This document shows, one piece after another, positions 7,971-15,967 of a stretch of DNA of 61,485 bases (positions within the stretch are counted from its first letter, which is position 1; each line of letters opens with the position of its first letter). This DNA comes from Granulicatella balaenopterae. GTDB lineage: Bacteria; Bacillota; Bacilli; Lactobacillales; Aerococcaceae. The notes under the pieces were generated by a model that did not search any database, was not told the DNA's origin, and saw only the letters and a list, made by a program, of their open reading frames with translations. The stretch spans positions 1 to 61,485 of the forward strand of contig NZ_FOGF01000009.1 of NCBI RefSeq assembly GCF_900111135.1, written 5' to 3'. The position numbers were made by a program, and so were the translations under genes.

Positions 7971-8018
7971 ATAAATGATGTTGTTGAAGAAATTCTTCAA
8001 TAGCATCATTTATTTTTT
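7971..8018 (+). terminator. Strong terminator of the ATPase/Toprim-like cassette
   Basis: ATAAATGATG (7971-7980) pairs with CATCATTTAT (8004-8013). An inner stem TTGAAGAA/TTCTTCAA adds to it, and a T-run follows. Confidence 0.9.
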
Positions 8019-8024
8019 CTATAC

Positions 8025-8056
8025 AAAAAAGCGCAAGAGCTGTATAACTCCTGCGC
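8025..8056 (-). terminator. Terminator of the alcohol dehydrogenase gene
   Basis: Minus strand GCGCAGGAG (8048-8056) pairs with CTCTTGCGC (8031-8039) and is followed by six T. Confidence 0.9.
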
Positions 8057-8086
8057 TTTTAGATATATAAATATATGAGAGGTTGA

Positions 8087-9100
8087 TTATGCGTTTGTTA
8101 AGTCGATAACCATACGTCCTTTAATTTTTCCTTCTTCCATTTCTGTGAAGATGTCGTTGATGTCTTCCATTGGACGTAATTGGCAACGTGGTACAACTTT
8201 TCCGTCAGCACCGAATTGGAATGCTTCTGCTAAGTCTTCACGAGTACCTACTAATGAACCAACAACTTTGATTCCGTCTAATACTAAACGAGGAATGCTT
8301 AAGTCCATTGTATCAACTGGTAAACCTACAGCTACTACTGTTCCTCCTGCACGGATTGCGTTAACTGCATCATTGAAAGCTGCTTTACTTACAGCTGTTA
8401 CTACTGCTGCGTGAGCTCCGCCACAGTTTTCTTGTACGAATTTACCTAAGTCTTCTTTTAATGGGTTAACAACAATGTCAGCACCTAATTCACGAGCGAA
8501 TTCTAATTGACGTTCATTGATATCTACTGCGATTACTTTAGCGCCAAATGCATTTTTAGCGTATTGTAATGCTAAGTTACCTAATCCACCTAAACCAGAG
8601 ATTACAATCCATTGTCCTGGACGTACACCTGATTCTTTGATTGCTTTATAAGTTGTCACACCAGCACATGTAATACTACTTGCTGCTTCTGATGATAATC
8701 CGTCTGGAACTTTAACAGCATAATCAGCAGTTACGATACATTGTTGTGCCATACCGCCATCTACAGTGTAACCAGCGTTTTTAACTGTACGACATAATGT
8801 TTCGCGTCCTGATACGCAATATTCACAGTGTCCACATCCTTCAAAGAACCATGCAACACTTGCGCGGTCTCCAACTTTTAATGAAGTTACGCCTTCAGCT
8901 ACTTCACGTACAATACCGATACCTTCATGACCTAAAATACGACCTGTTTGATCGCCGTAGTCAGCGTTCTTAACGTGTAAGTCAGTATGACAAACCCCAC
9001 AGCACACCATGTCTAATAATGCTTCACCAGTTTGTAATGGGCGTAATTCCTTTTCGACTACTTCTGCTTTATGATCTTTTGTTGCAACGATTGCTTTCAT
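8087..9100 (-). CDS. adhP: Zinc-dependent alcohol dehydrogenase (AdhP/AdhA type)
   Basis: 337-residue medium-chain dehydrogenase that interconverts ethanol and acetaldehyde with NAD(H), the final step of fermentative ethanol formation. Catalytic zinc ligands are Cys37 in GVCHTDLH and the His58-Glu59 pair in LGHEG, with a further Cys expected in ITCAG. The structural zinc site is [16 protein letters not shown]. The Rossmann motif is [11 protein letters not shown]. The start ATG has AGGAGG upstream. A promoter with an overlapping Rex-type operator lies ahead of it, so repression at low NADH is expected. It is transcribed alone. Confidence 0.93.
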   Translation of the reverse strand: MKAIVATKDHKAEVVEKELRPLQTGEALLDMVCCGVCHTDLHVKNADYGDQTGRILGHEGIGIVREVAEGVTSLKVGDRASVAWFFEGCGHCEYCVSGRETLCRTVKNAGYTVDGGMAQQCIVTADYAVKVPDGLSSEAASSITCAGVTTYKAIKESGVRPGQWIVISGLGGLGNLALQYAKNAFGAKVIAVDINERQLEFARELGADIVVNPLKEDLGKFVQENCGGAHAAVVTAVSKAAFNDAVNAIRAGGTVVAVGLPVDTMDLSIPRLVLDGIKVVGSLVGTREDLAEAFQFGADGKVVPRCQLRPMEDINDIFTEMEEGKIKGRMVIDLTNA

Positions 9101-9146
9101 TGTTGAAAACCTCCTAAATTTTTTTAATTTATTTGTTTACGTCTTG

Positions 9147-9178
9147 ATTATACATAGTCTTTGTGTAATAGTAAACAA
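9147..9178 (-). promoter_or_regulatory. adh promoter with overlapping Rex-type operator
   Basis: Minus strand TTTACT (9170-9175), 17-bp spacer, TATAAT (9147-9152). The 18-bp plus-strand sequence 9161-9178, TTGTGTAATAGTAAACAA, matches the Rex consensus TTGTGAA-N4-TTCACAA at 11 of 14 defined positions and covers the -35 and part of the spacer. A rex gene lies at 24441-25070. Confidence 0.65.
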
Positions 9179-9199
9179 TTTTTAAACAAAAAAAGAAAA

Positions 9200-9260
9200 A
9201 AATCGTAATGAAAAGAGAAATTCCTATGAAAAAGTTGGAAAAACGACATAATTACGATTT
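9200..9260. repeat. Spaced inverted repeat AAATCGTAAT/ATTACGATTT
   Basis: A perfect 10-bp inverted repeat with a 41-bp gap, at 9200-9209 and 9251-9260. Each arm equals a half-site of the Firmicute Zur box (AAATCGTAAT-N-ATTACGATTT), but in a real Zur box the arms are adjacent. The function is unknown: RNA hairpin or protein loop are both possible. Confidence 0.5.
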
Positions 9261-9423
9261 ACAAGGCAAATAACTGCTTGATAAATTGTTCACATCTAAC
9301 TGGATAGCGTTATCATTGTTTTTAGAATAGAGTTAAGTTTTTTTAAAATTTTGCTGTGAAATAGTATTATTCTTAGAAAACTGTTAGAATCATTTTATAA
9401 AGTGAAGGGAATGGGGTGAGTGC

Positions 9424-10071
9424 GTGAAAATAATGGTGACGGCTTTTGATGCTTTTGGTGGTGAAAGTGTGAATCCAGCCTTAGAAGTTGTGAATTTATT
9501 ACCAAATGAATTACTAGCGCATCGAATAGTGAAAGTGGTATTGCCAACTGTTTTTCAGAAATCAAGAACGGTATTAATGGAAGCGGTTCGTCGTGAAAAT
9601 CCGGATGTTCTATTGTCGGTAGGGCAAGCTGGTGGGGTATCGGCGATTCGTGTGGAGCGTGTAGCAATTAATATAGATGATGCCAGAATGCCTGATAACG
9701 AGGGGCAAGAACCGATTGATTGTGTGATTGAGGAGAATGGCGCACCAGCTTATTTTAGTAATTTGCCGATTAAGCGAATGGTGAGTGACTTAGAGGCTAG
9801 GGGGATTCCAGCTCAAGTATCGAATTCGGCAGGGACTTTTGTGTGTAATCATGTGATGTATCAGGGATTATTTTTAGCGGATCAGGAGTTTCCAGAAATG
9901 TTGGCTGGTTTTGTACATCTGCCGTATTTACCAAAGCAAGTGGTGAGTCGTCCAACTCTTCCTTCGATGTCAAAAGAGTTGATGGTTGAGGCTTTAATGC
10001 AGCTATTAGTAACCATTATAGAAAATACTGGTCAAAAAGATGTGATATTATCGGGTGGTTCGCTTTTTTGA
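9424..10071 (+). CDS. pcp: Pyrrolidone-carboxylate peptidase (pyroglutamyl peptidase I)
   Basis: 215-residue cytosolic cysteine peptidase (family C15) that removes N-terminal pyroglutamate from peptides. The catalytic triad is visible as Glu78 in RVERVAINIDDAR, Cys141 in SAGTFVCNHVMY and His165 in GFVHLPY. The N-terminal KIMVTAFDAFGGESVNPA is the family signature. The start is GTG at 9424 with GGGGTGAG just upstream. It is followed by acpS after about 60 bp, with no clear terminator between. Confidence 0.95.
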   Translation: MKIMVTAFDAFGGESVNPALEVVNLLPNELLAHRIVKVVLPTVFQKSRTVLMEAVRRENPDVLLSVGQAGGVSAIRVERVAINIDDARMPDNEGQEPIDCVIEENGAPAYFSNLPIKRMVSDLEARGIPAQVSNSAGTFVCNHVMYQGLFLADQEFPEMLAGFVHLPYLPKQVVSRPTLPSMSKELMVEALMQLLVTIIENTGQKDVILSGGSLF

Positions 10072-10134
10072 TATAGAAATTTTTGGGATTTTTGGTACAA
10101 TTTAGATGAGAGAAATTTTAAAGGGGTGGAAAAT

Positions 10135-10494
10135 GTGTCGATTAGTGGAATTGGAATGGATGCGATTGAATTAAGTCGTGTGCGTGAAGTCTGGGAGCGT
10201 AATGGTCGTTTTTGTGAGCGGATTTTGACTGCTAATGAGTTAGAGATTTTCCATTCATTAAAAGGTGTTCGTCAGCTTGAATTTTTGGCGGGGCGTTTTG
10301 CGGCAAAAGAGGCGTATTCAAAGGCTTTTGGTACGGGGATTGGTGCTCGTTTATCTTTTTTGGATATTGAGGTATTGTGGGATGAACTGGGTAAGCCGAT
10401 TGTAACAAAGGGACCTTTTAGGGGGCAGGTGCATCTGTCTTTATCGCATACGAAAGAGACGGCTTTTGCTTATATTATTTTTGAGGATGAATAA
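10135..10494 (+). CDS. acpS: Holo-[acyl-carrier-protein] synthase
   Basis: 119-residue phosphopantetheinyl transferase that converts apo-ACP to holo-ACP using coenzyme A, needed for fatty acid synthesis. The metal-binding signature GIGMDAIELSR (Asp9) and the second block FAAKEAYSKAFGTGIG are present. The C-terminal SLSHTKETAFAYIIFE is also typical. The frame opens at GTG 10126, but that codon lies inside AAGGGGTGG. The GTG at 10135 is 6 nt downstream of this Shine-Dalgarno and gives the usual N-terminus. acpS next to alr is a conserved Firmicute pairing. Confidence 0.93.
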   Translation: MSISGIGMDAIELSRVREVWERNGRFCERILTANELEIFHSLKGVRQLEFLAGRFAAKEAYSKAFGTGIGARLSFLDIEVLWDELGKPIVTKGPFRGQVHLSLSHTKETAFAYIIFEDE

Positions 10495-10517
10495 TAGATA
10501 AAAATTAGAGAAAGAAT

Positions 10518-11708
10518 GTGAAATTTATGAAACCTGCAGTACATAGAAATACAAAAATTACAGTAAATACAAAAGCGATTGAGCAAAATGTCTTAAATCG
10601 TGTGGCGTTATTAGAACCAAATCAAGAATTATTTGCGGTTGTTAAGGCGAATGGTTATGGTCATGGTGCAGTGGAGACGGCTTTAGCAGCTAAGGCTGGC
10701 GGGGCAACGGGTTTTTGTGTGGCTGTTTTGGATGAGGCGTTAGAATTGCGTGAGGCTGGTATTAGCGACCCGATTTTAGTATTGGGAATTTCTCGTAGTG
10801 AGGATGCGGTTATTTTTGCTGAGCAACAGATTTCGGCGACGATTAGTTCTGTTGATTGGTTATTAGAAGCAAGTAAGGTGATGATGGATTCTGGTAAGAC
10901 CTTACCACCACTTCATGTGCATCTTGCTTTGGATACTGGTATGGGGCGTATTGGTGTTCGTAATAAGCGTGGCATTAGTTTAGTTGAGAAGTTTATTACT
11001 AGTCATCATGAGTATTTTGCGTTAGAGGGTGTCTTTACACATTTTGCGAAGGCAGATGATGAAGATACAGCACATGTAGAAGCTCAATTAGCGAAGTTTG
11101 AGGAATTGGTGGATAGTTTTAATGAGTTACCAAAATATGTTCACTGTTCGAATTCAGCTTGGGCTTTATGGCACCGTCCAGAATTATCATCAATTGTACG
11201 TTATGGCGTAGCGATGTATGGTATTAATCCATCAAATGGTGAGTTACCTTTACCGGTTGCGTTAGAACCAGCTCTATCTTTAACAACGGAAATGGTCTAT
11301 GTGAAACAATTACATAAAGGCGATACAATTAGTTATGGGGCAACTTATGTCTGTCAAGAGTCTGAATGGATTGCGACATTACCGATTGGCTATGCGGATG
11401 GATGGTTGCGCTCGTACAATACATTAGAAGTCTTAGTGGATGGCAAGCGTTGTCCAGTGGCGGGTCGTATTTGTATGGATCAAATGATGATTCGTTTGCC
11501 AGAATATTATCCAGCAGGGACAAAGGTGACCTTAATTGGTAAGAGTGGCGAGGATCTGATTACAGCTGAGGAGGTTTCACATCATGGTGGTACAATTGGC
11601 TATGAAGTGGTCTGTTTATTGAGTGATCGTATTCCACGTGAATATGTTGCAGAATTTGCCACAGAAACACTGGATGATTTGGAAGAAGAGATTGAGATTG
11701 CGGGATAA
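10518..11708 (+). CDS. alr: Alanine racemase
   Basis: PLP-dependent enzyme of 393-396 residues that makes D-alanine for peptidoglycan and teichoic acids. The PLP lysine is in FAVVKANGYGHGA (residue 43 from the GTG, 40 from the ATG), and the second catalytic residue is the Tyr of ISYGATY (273 or 270). The start is uncertain: GTG at 10518 is close to GAGAAAG, while ATG at 10527 gives MKPAVHRNT, a more usual N-terminus. Only 23 bp separate it from acpS, so the two are probably co-transcribed. Confidence 0.95.
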   Translation: MKFMKPAVHRNTKITVNTKAIEQNVLNRVALLEPNQELFAVVKANGYGHGAVETALAAKAGGATGFCVAVLDEALELREAGISDPILVLGISRSEDAVIFAEQQISATISSVDWLLEASKVMMDSGKTLPPLHVHLALDTGMGRIGVRNKRGISLVEKFITSHHEYFALEGVFTHFAKADDEDTAHVEAQLAKFEELVDSFNELPKYVHCSNSAWALWHRPELSSIVRYGVAMYGINPSNGELPLPVALEPALSLTTEMVYVKQLHKGDTISYGATYVCQESEWIATLPIGYADGWLRSYNTLEVLVDGKRCPVAGRICMDQMMIRLPEYYPAGTKVTLIGKSGEDLITAEEVSHHGGTIGYEVVCLLSDRIPREYVAEFATETLDDLEEEIEIAG

Positions 11709-11784
11709 AATAGTTATGAATAAGGATATAAGCTAATCGGTTTATTTGTATCAGGCAAAAATAAGGTATAGGTGGTTAAATAGT

Positions 11785-12813
11785 ATGTATGAAAAGACAA
11801 AGACATTATTAGAAGAATATATTGAAGAAGAAGTTTTTCCGGGATATAGTGTGGCGTTTTTAAAAGGTGAGACTGTTGAAAAAGTGATTGCTGGTAAGAT
11901 GACGCCTAATAGTGGGGTTACTTTGCATGATGGTATGTACTATGATTTGGCTTCAGTGACGAAAGCAGTTGTGACGGGAACGTTATTATTACAAATGATT
12001 GAATTAGGAGAATTAGATTTGGATACAGCTTTGGTGGAGTATTTTCCAGAAGCCAAAGAAAAAGAGGTTACCCTTCGTCATTTAGTAACACATACTTCTG
12101 GTTTGGCTGGGTTTATTCCTAATCGTGACCAATTGAATGCTGATGAATTGGTGCAGGCTTTATTACAATTGCCAAAGACTGATACTTTCTATCAAACAAT
12201 GAAGTATACGGATACTGGTTTAGTCTTGGCAGGTAAAGTCATTGAAAAAGTAACCGGTCAACAGTTAGCAGATGTCTTTCAAGAGCGGGTCTTAGATATT
12301 TTAGGGATTACGGAGATGGAATATGGTCCAATCTTTAAGCATCAAAGTGTGCCAACTGAATATCTGGAAAGTGAGTCTATGTATCTATCTGGACGAGTGC
12401 ATGATCCTAAAGCTAGTGTCTTAAAACGTAGCTGTGGTAGTGCGGGCTTATTTGCGACAATCGATGGTATGATTCAGTATATGGAGATGTTATTGCATAA
12501 AGGACTAGGTATGAATGGGGCACGTCTATTGAAGGAAGAATCAGTTGAAAAGTTAGTGTCTGATTGGACGCCGAGTCGTTGTGCTGGTCGTTCGTTGGTC
12601 TGGGATTTACAAGTGGTGGATGGTGAAGCATGGTTGCGTCATACTGGCTTTACTGGTACGGCGGTTGTGTGGAATCTAGCACATCAAGAAGGCTTTATTC
12701 TATTAACGAATCGTATTGCTCAAATGACGGATACACCACTATATAATCGTTATCGTGATTGTTTATTATACACGTATATTAAAGAAAGCCAAGCGCAAAG
12801 AAAGCTTTCGTAA
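11785..12813 (+). CDS. Beta-lactamase-family serine hydrolase (class C/PBP-like)
   Basis: 342-residue protein of the Beta-lactamase (PF00144) family. The active-site SxxK is in DLASVTKAV, YxN is replaced by the Y-T-D of KYTDTGL, and the third motif is HTG in LRHTGFTGT. No signal peptide or membrane segment is visible, so it is probably an intracellular esterase or peptidase and not a resistance enzyme. The ORF can be extended to a TTG at 11746, but ATG 11785 follows AGGTGG by 8 nt. It lies 76 bp after alr, without a terminator between, and its own terminator follows. Confidence 0.85.
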   Translation: MYEKTKTLLEEYIEEEVFPGYSVAFLKGETVEKVIAGKMTPNSGVTLHDGMYYDLASVTKAVVTGTLLLQMIELGELDLDTALVEYFPEAKEKEVTLRHLVTHTSGLAGFIPNRDQLNADELVQALLQLPKTDTFYQTMKYTDTGLVLAGKVIEKVTGQQLADVFQERVLDILGITEMEYGPIFKHQSVPTEYLESESMYLSGRVHDPKASVLKRSCGSAGLFATIDGMIQYMEMLLHKGLGMNGARLLKEESVEKLVSDWTPSRCAGRSLVWDLQVVDGEAWLRHTGFTGTAVVWNLAHQEGFILLTNRIAQMTDTPLYNRYRDCLLYTYIKESQAQRKLS

Positions 12814-12860
12814 CTAACTGGGAAGATTTTATTGTGAGTACTTTTAGAAGGATACTTGTC

Positions 12861-12891
12861 GGCTACCTCGGATTGGGGTGGTCGTTTTTTT
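12861..12891 (+). terminator. Terminator after the acpS-alr-hydrolase unit
   Basis: GGCTACCTC (12861-12869) pairs with GGGGTGGTC (12875-12883) with G-U pairs, a 5-nt loop and a T7 run. Confidence 0.75.
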
Positions 12892-12973
12892 GTATGTTGG
12901 TTTGCGAGTTGGCGACGAATTTTCGTTGGGAAGGCTAAACTTTTTGGACGCTAAAAAATTAAAATGATTTCGC

Positions 12974-13110
12974 TTGCATTTTTTTGCCTGTGGTGGTAAT
13001 ATACTTTCTAAGCACGGGCTTTTAAAATCATCCAGAGAGGTGAAAAAGGCGCACAAATAGTACAAGTATACCTTAAGCCCTGTTGCCAAAATAACTAGGG
13101 CTTATTTTTT
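12974..13110 (+). promoter_or_regulatory. Promoter and PyrR-dependent attenuator of the uracil permease
   Basis: The promoter is TTGCAT (12974-12979), 17-bp spacer, TAATAT (12997-13002). The leader has the PyrR-binding consensus ATCCAGAGAGG (13030-13040). Mutually exclusive pairings are visible: antiterminator GGGCTT (13017-13022) with AAGCCC (13075-13080), or terminator AAGCCCT (13075-13081) with AGGGCTT (13097-13103) followed by T6. UMP-bound PyrR should stabilise the binding hairpin and cause termination when pyrimidines are plentiful. pyrR itself is not in the window. Confidence 0.9.
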
Positions 13111-13131
13111 ATGCCCGGAAAAGAGGGAAAG

Positions 13132-14439
13132 ATGGAGTTACAAGTATCAAAAGTTGATTTACGTTTAGATGTGGAGGACAAACCACCGTTTCTGCAAGGA
13201 TTATTATTGAGTTTACAGCATGTGTTTGCGATGTTTGGAGCGACCATTTTAGTGCCGTTGATTTTAGGCATGCCGGTGTCAGTTGCTTTATTTGCATCGG
13301 GGGTTGGGACGATTTTGTATATGATTTCTACTAAATTTCAAGTTCCGGTCTATTTAGGCTCATCATTCGCGTTTATTTCGGCGATGGCTTTTGCTAAGGA
13401 GCAAATGGGTGGTGATGTGAAGGCTGCTCAGACTGGGGTTGTCTTAGTTGGGTTGACGTATGTATTGGTGGCATTGTTAGTTCGTTTCGTGGGAACTGCT
13501 TGGATTAAAAAGATTTTGCCACCGATTGTGATTGGGCCGATGATTATGGTGATTGGTCTTGGGTTAGCTGGTTCTGCAGTGACAAATGCGGGCTTTGTGC
13601 AAGATGGCGATTGGCGTAATATGTTAGTTGCAACGGTGACGTTTTTAATTGCGGCTTATATTAATACGAAAGGACGTGGATTCTTTAAGTTAATTCCATT
13701 CTTATTTGCAATTATTGGGGGGTATATCTTAGCAGCAGTAATTGGCTTAGTTGATTTTACACCAGTTATTGAAGCGAAATGGTTTGCTTTGCCTGATTTT
13801 TATTTACCATTTAGTACGGATGGCGTGTTCAATACTTATGATTTATACTTTGGTCCTGAAACATGGGCGATTTTGCCGGTTGCAGTGGTGACGATTGCTG
13901 AACATATTGGGGATCACACAGTATTGAGTGAGATTTGTGGACGTGATTTCTTACAAAAACCAGGATTGCATCGTACTTTATTGGGGGATGGTGTAGCAAC
14001 AGCAGTATCGGCTTTTATCGGTGGGCCAGCCAATACAACTTATGGTGAAAATACTGGGGTTGTTGGTATGACACGTATTGCTTCAGTATCTGTTATTAGA
14101 AATGCGGCTGTGATTGCGATCTGCTTGAGTTTCTTTAATAAGTTTACAGCTTTAATCTCAACGATTCCGACGCCGGTTCTTGGTGGTATGGCGATTTTAT
14201 TATATGGGGTTATCGCAAGTAATGGTTTGAAGGTAATGATTGAGGAACAAGTGGATTTTCGTAAGGTGCGTAATTTAATTATTGCTAGTTCAATGTTAGT
14301 CTTAGGATTGGGTGGTGCAATGTTAGAATTAGGACCAGTAACTTTAACGGGGACTGCTTTATGTGCGATTACTGGAATTATCTTGAATGGAATTTTACCG
14401 CATGAAGCAAGCGATAATGAAAAAACAATGACTTTATAA
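13132..14439 (+). CDS. uraA: Uracil permease (NCS2/UraA family)
   Basis: 435-residue membrane protein of the nucleobase:cation symporter-2 family with about 12-14 hydrophobic helices. It imports uracil, probably with protons. Family blocks seen are QHVFAMFGATILVPL near the start, VTIAEHIGDH (binding helix, near residue 265) and GGPANTTYGENTGVVG. The frame is open from an ATG at 13111, but that codon abuts the terminator T-run and has no ribosome site. ATG 13132 follows AAGAGGG and is preferred. The PyrR attenuator upstream supports a pyrimidine substrate. Confidence 0.93.
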   Translation: MELQVSKVDLRLDVEDKPPFLQGLLLSLQHVFAMFGATILVPLILGMPVSVALFASGVGTILYMISTKFQVPVYLGSSFAFISAMAFAKEQMGGDVKAAQTGVVLVGLTYVLVALLVRFVGTAWIKKILPPIVIGPMIMVIGLGLAGSAVTNAGFVQDGDWRNMLVATVTFLIAAYINTKGRGFFKLIPFLFAIIGGYILAAVIGLVDFTPVIEAKWFALPDFYLPFSTDGVFNTYDLYFGPETWAILPVAVVTIAEHIGDHTVLSEICGRDFLQKPGLHRTLLGDGVATAVSAFIGGPANTTYGENTGVVGMTRIASVSVIRNAAVIAICLSFFNKFTALISTIPTPVLGGMAILLYGVIASNGLKVMIEEQVDFRKVRNLIIASSMLVLGLGGAMLELGPVTLTGTALCAITGIILNGILPHEASDNEKTMTL

Positions 14440-14495
14440 TAGATTGATGTATGAATAGGGATGACTTTTAGGGGTGGTCCTTATTTTTATGATGC

Positions 14496-14538
14496 AAAAA
14501 ACCAGCCTGGCTCAATTAAGAGTGAGGCTGGTTTTTGT
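14496..14538. terminator. Bidirectional terminator between uraA and malY/patB
   Basis: ACCAGCCT (14501-14508) pairs with AGGCTGGT (14525-14532), with A-runs and T-runs on both sides, so it can end transcription from both convergent genes. A weaker hairpin with a T-run lies at about 14457-14488 on the plus strand. Confidence 0.88.
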
Positions 14539-14604
14539 TTTGGGATTAGTTATTACGCACAATTTTTAGTTCGCAAATTTTGTTTACAAATTTAGGATTG
14601 CAAA

Positions 14605-15795
14605 TTATTTTGCTAAGTGGTGCAATGTTTGTTTTAAGTCTTGTAATAGTTTTTCTAAGATATGAGTTGGACAAGCGATATTAATGCGTTCGAATAGTTC
14701 GCCGCCTTTTCCGAAGATATAGCCTTCATCAAAGAAGATATCAGCTTTTTGCAAGGTTTGTTCTAATTCTTTTGAAGTTAAGCCATAACAAGAGAAGTCA
14801 ATCCATGGTAGGTATGTGCCTTCTAATTCGTACATTTTTAGTTCTGGCATTTCTGTTTTAATGAAGTCTTCTAATACTTTTTTATTAGTCCATAATAAGT
14901 TTAAGAAGCCTTCTAGCCATGCCTCGCCTTGTGTATAAGCGATTTCGGTGGCTTTCATGCCGACCATATTGATACCGTGGAAGCCATTTAATTCTTGGGT
15001 GTGAACGAACTTTTCACGTAAGTCTTTATTTGGAATAATGATGCCTGATGCTTGTAATCCGGCGATATTAAAGCTTTTACTTGGCGCTGTACAAACAATA
15101 CAGTTTTGGCTAGTTGCTTCTGAAATAGTTGCGAAGACTGTTTGTTTATAGCTTGGTGCGATAATATCATAGTGAATTTCATCTGATAAGACGATAACAT
15201 TGTGTTTTAAGGTTAGTTCACTAATTTTTGTTAGTTCTTCTTTTGTCCAGACACGTCCTACTGGGTTGTGTGGGTTACATAAGAACATTAATTTTACGTC
15301 ATCTTGGGCTAATTTTTCTTCTAGGTCTTTAAAGTCAATCTCAAAGCGTGGGAAGTTATTGATTAAGTGTGATTCATGTAATGTACGTCCGCTAGCAATG
15401 ATTGAGTCTGAGAATGGATAGTAGACTGGTGATAAGATTAATACCCCGTCTCCTGGTTGGGTGAAGCTATTGATTGCTGTATAGAATGCTGGGACAACAC
15501 CTGGTGAAGTGACAATCCAATCAGCTTTAATGTCCCATGCATGGCGTTTTTTGTTCCAATTAATAGTAGCTTCTTTATAGGAATCAGTGATACGTGTATA
15601 TCCTAGAACTGTTTGGCCGATGTATTCTTGTAGGCCTTTAACAATTTCTGGGCATGTTTTGATGTCGGCATCCGCTACTGAAAATGGTACGGTACCTGGT
15701 TTGGTATCTTGTTTGCATTCATTCATCAACATGTATTTATTTGATGAATCTTTTGTACGATCAACAAGGGTCGTAAAGTCATAGTTTTTTGTCAT
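14605..15795 (-). CDS. MalY/PatB-type PLP aminotransferase/cystathionine beta-lyase
   Basis: 396-residue fold-type I PLP enzyme. The PLP lysine is in TAPSKSFNIAGLQAS (near residue 240), with FLCNPHNPVGRVW and VLSDEIHYDI as the upstream substrate and cofactor blocks. The N-terminal PFSVADADIKTCPEIV resembles the MADMDF block of MalY/PatB. Members cleave cystathionine or cysteine conjugates, or act as aminotransferases. The exact activity is not decided by sequence. The start ATG has AGGAGG upstream. Transcribed alone, convergent with uraA. Confidence 0.88.
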   Translation of the reverse strand: MTKNYDFTTLVDRTKDSSNKYMLMNECKQDTKPGTVPFSVADADIKTCPEIVKGLQEYIGQTVLGYTRITDSYKEATINWNKKRHAWDIKADWIVTSPGVVPAFYTAINSFTQPGDGVLILSPVYYPFSDSIIASGRTLHESHLINNFPRFEIDFKDLEEKLAQDDVKLMFLCNPHNPVGRVWTKEELTKISELTLKHNVIVLSDEIHYDIIAPSYKQTVFATISEATSQNCIVCTAPSKSFNIAGLQASGIIIPNKDLREKFVHTQELNGFHGINMVGMKATEIAYTQGEAWLEGFLNLLWTNKKVLEDFIKTEMPELKMYELEGTYLPWIDFSCYGLTSKELEQTLQKADIFFDEGYIFGKGGELFERINIACPTHILEKLLQDLKQTLHHLAK

Positions 15796-15967
15796 AAATA
15801 ATTTCCTCCTATTTCAATCATGTACTTTTCATTCTAACATAGATTAATGAAGAATTCTGTGACTCTTAGGATAAGAATTTACTAAGAAATGGCTAGTTAG
15901 TTCTTAGTTTCAGATTTTTGTATTTTATGATAGGATGGAGTGGAAATGGAATAGAGGGGGATGAATA

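Noticed and set aside
9208-9273. A 21-residue reading frame (ATG to TAA) inside the split inverted repeat upstream of adh
   Set aside because: No ribosome-binding site before the ATG, no coding signal, and it is likely a by-product of the A-rich DNA.
11746-12813. Beta-lactamase resistance gene
   Set aside because: It carries the serine-hydrolase motifs but no signal peptide, and similarity is to the broad PF00144 family, so an antibiotic resistance role is not supported.
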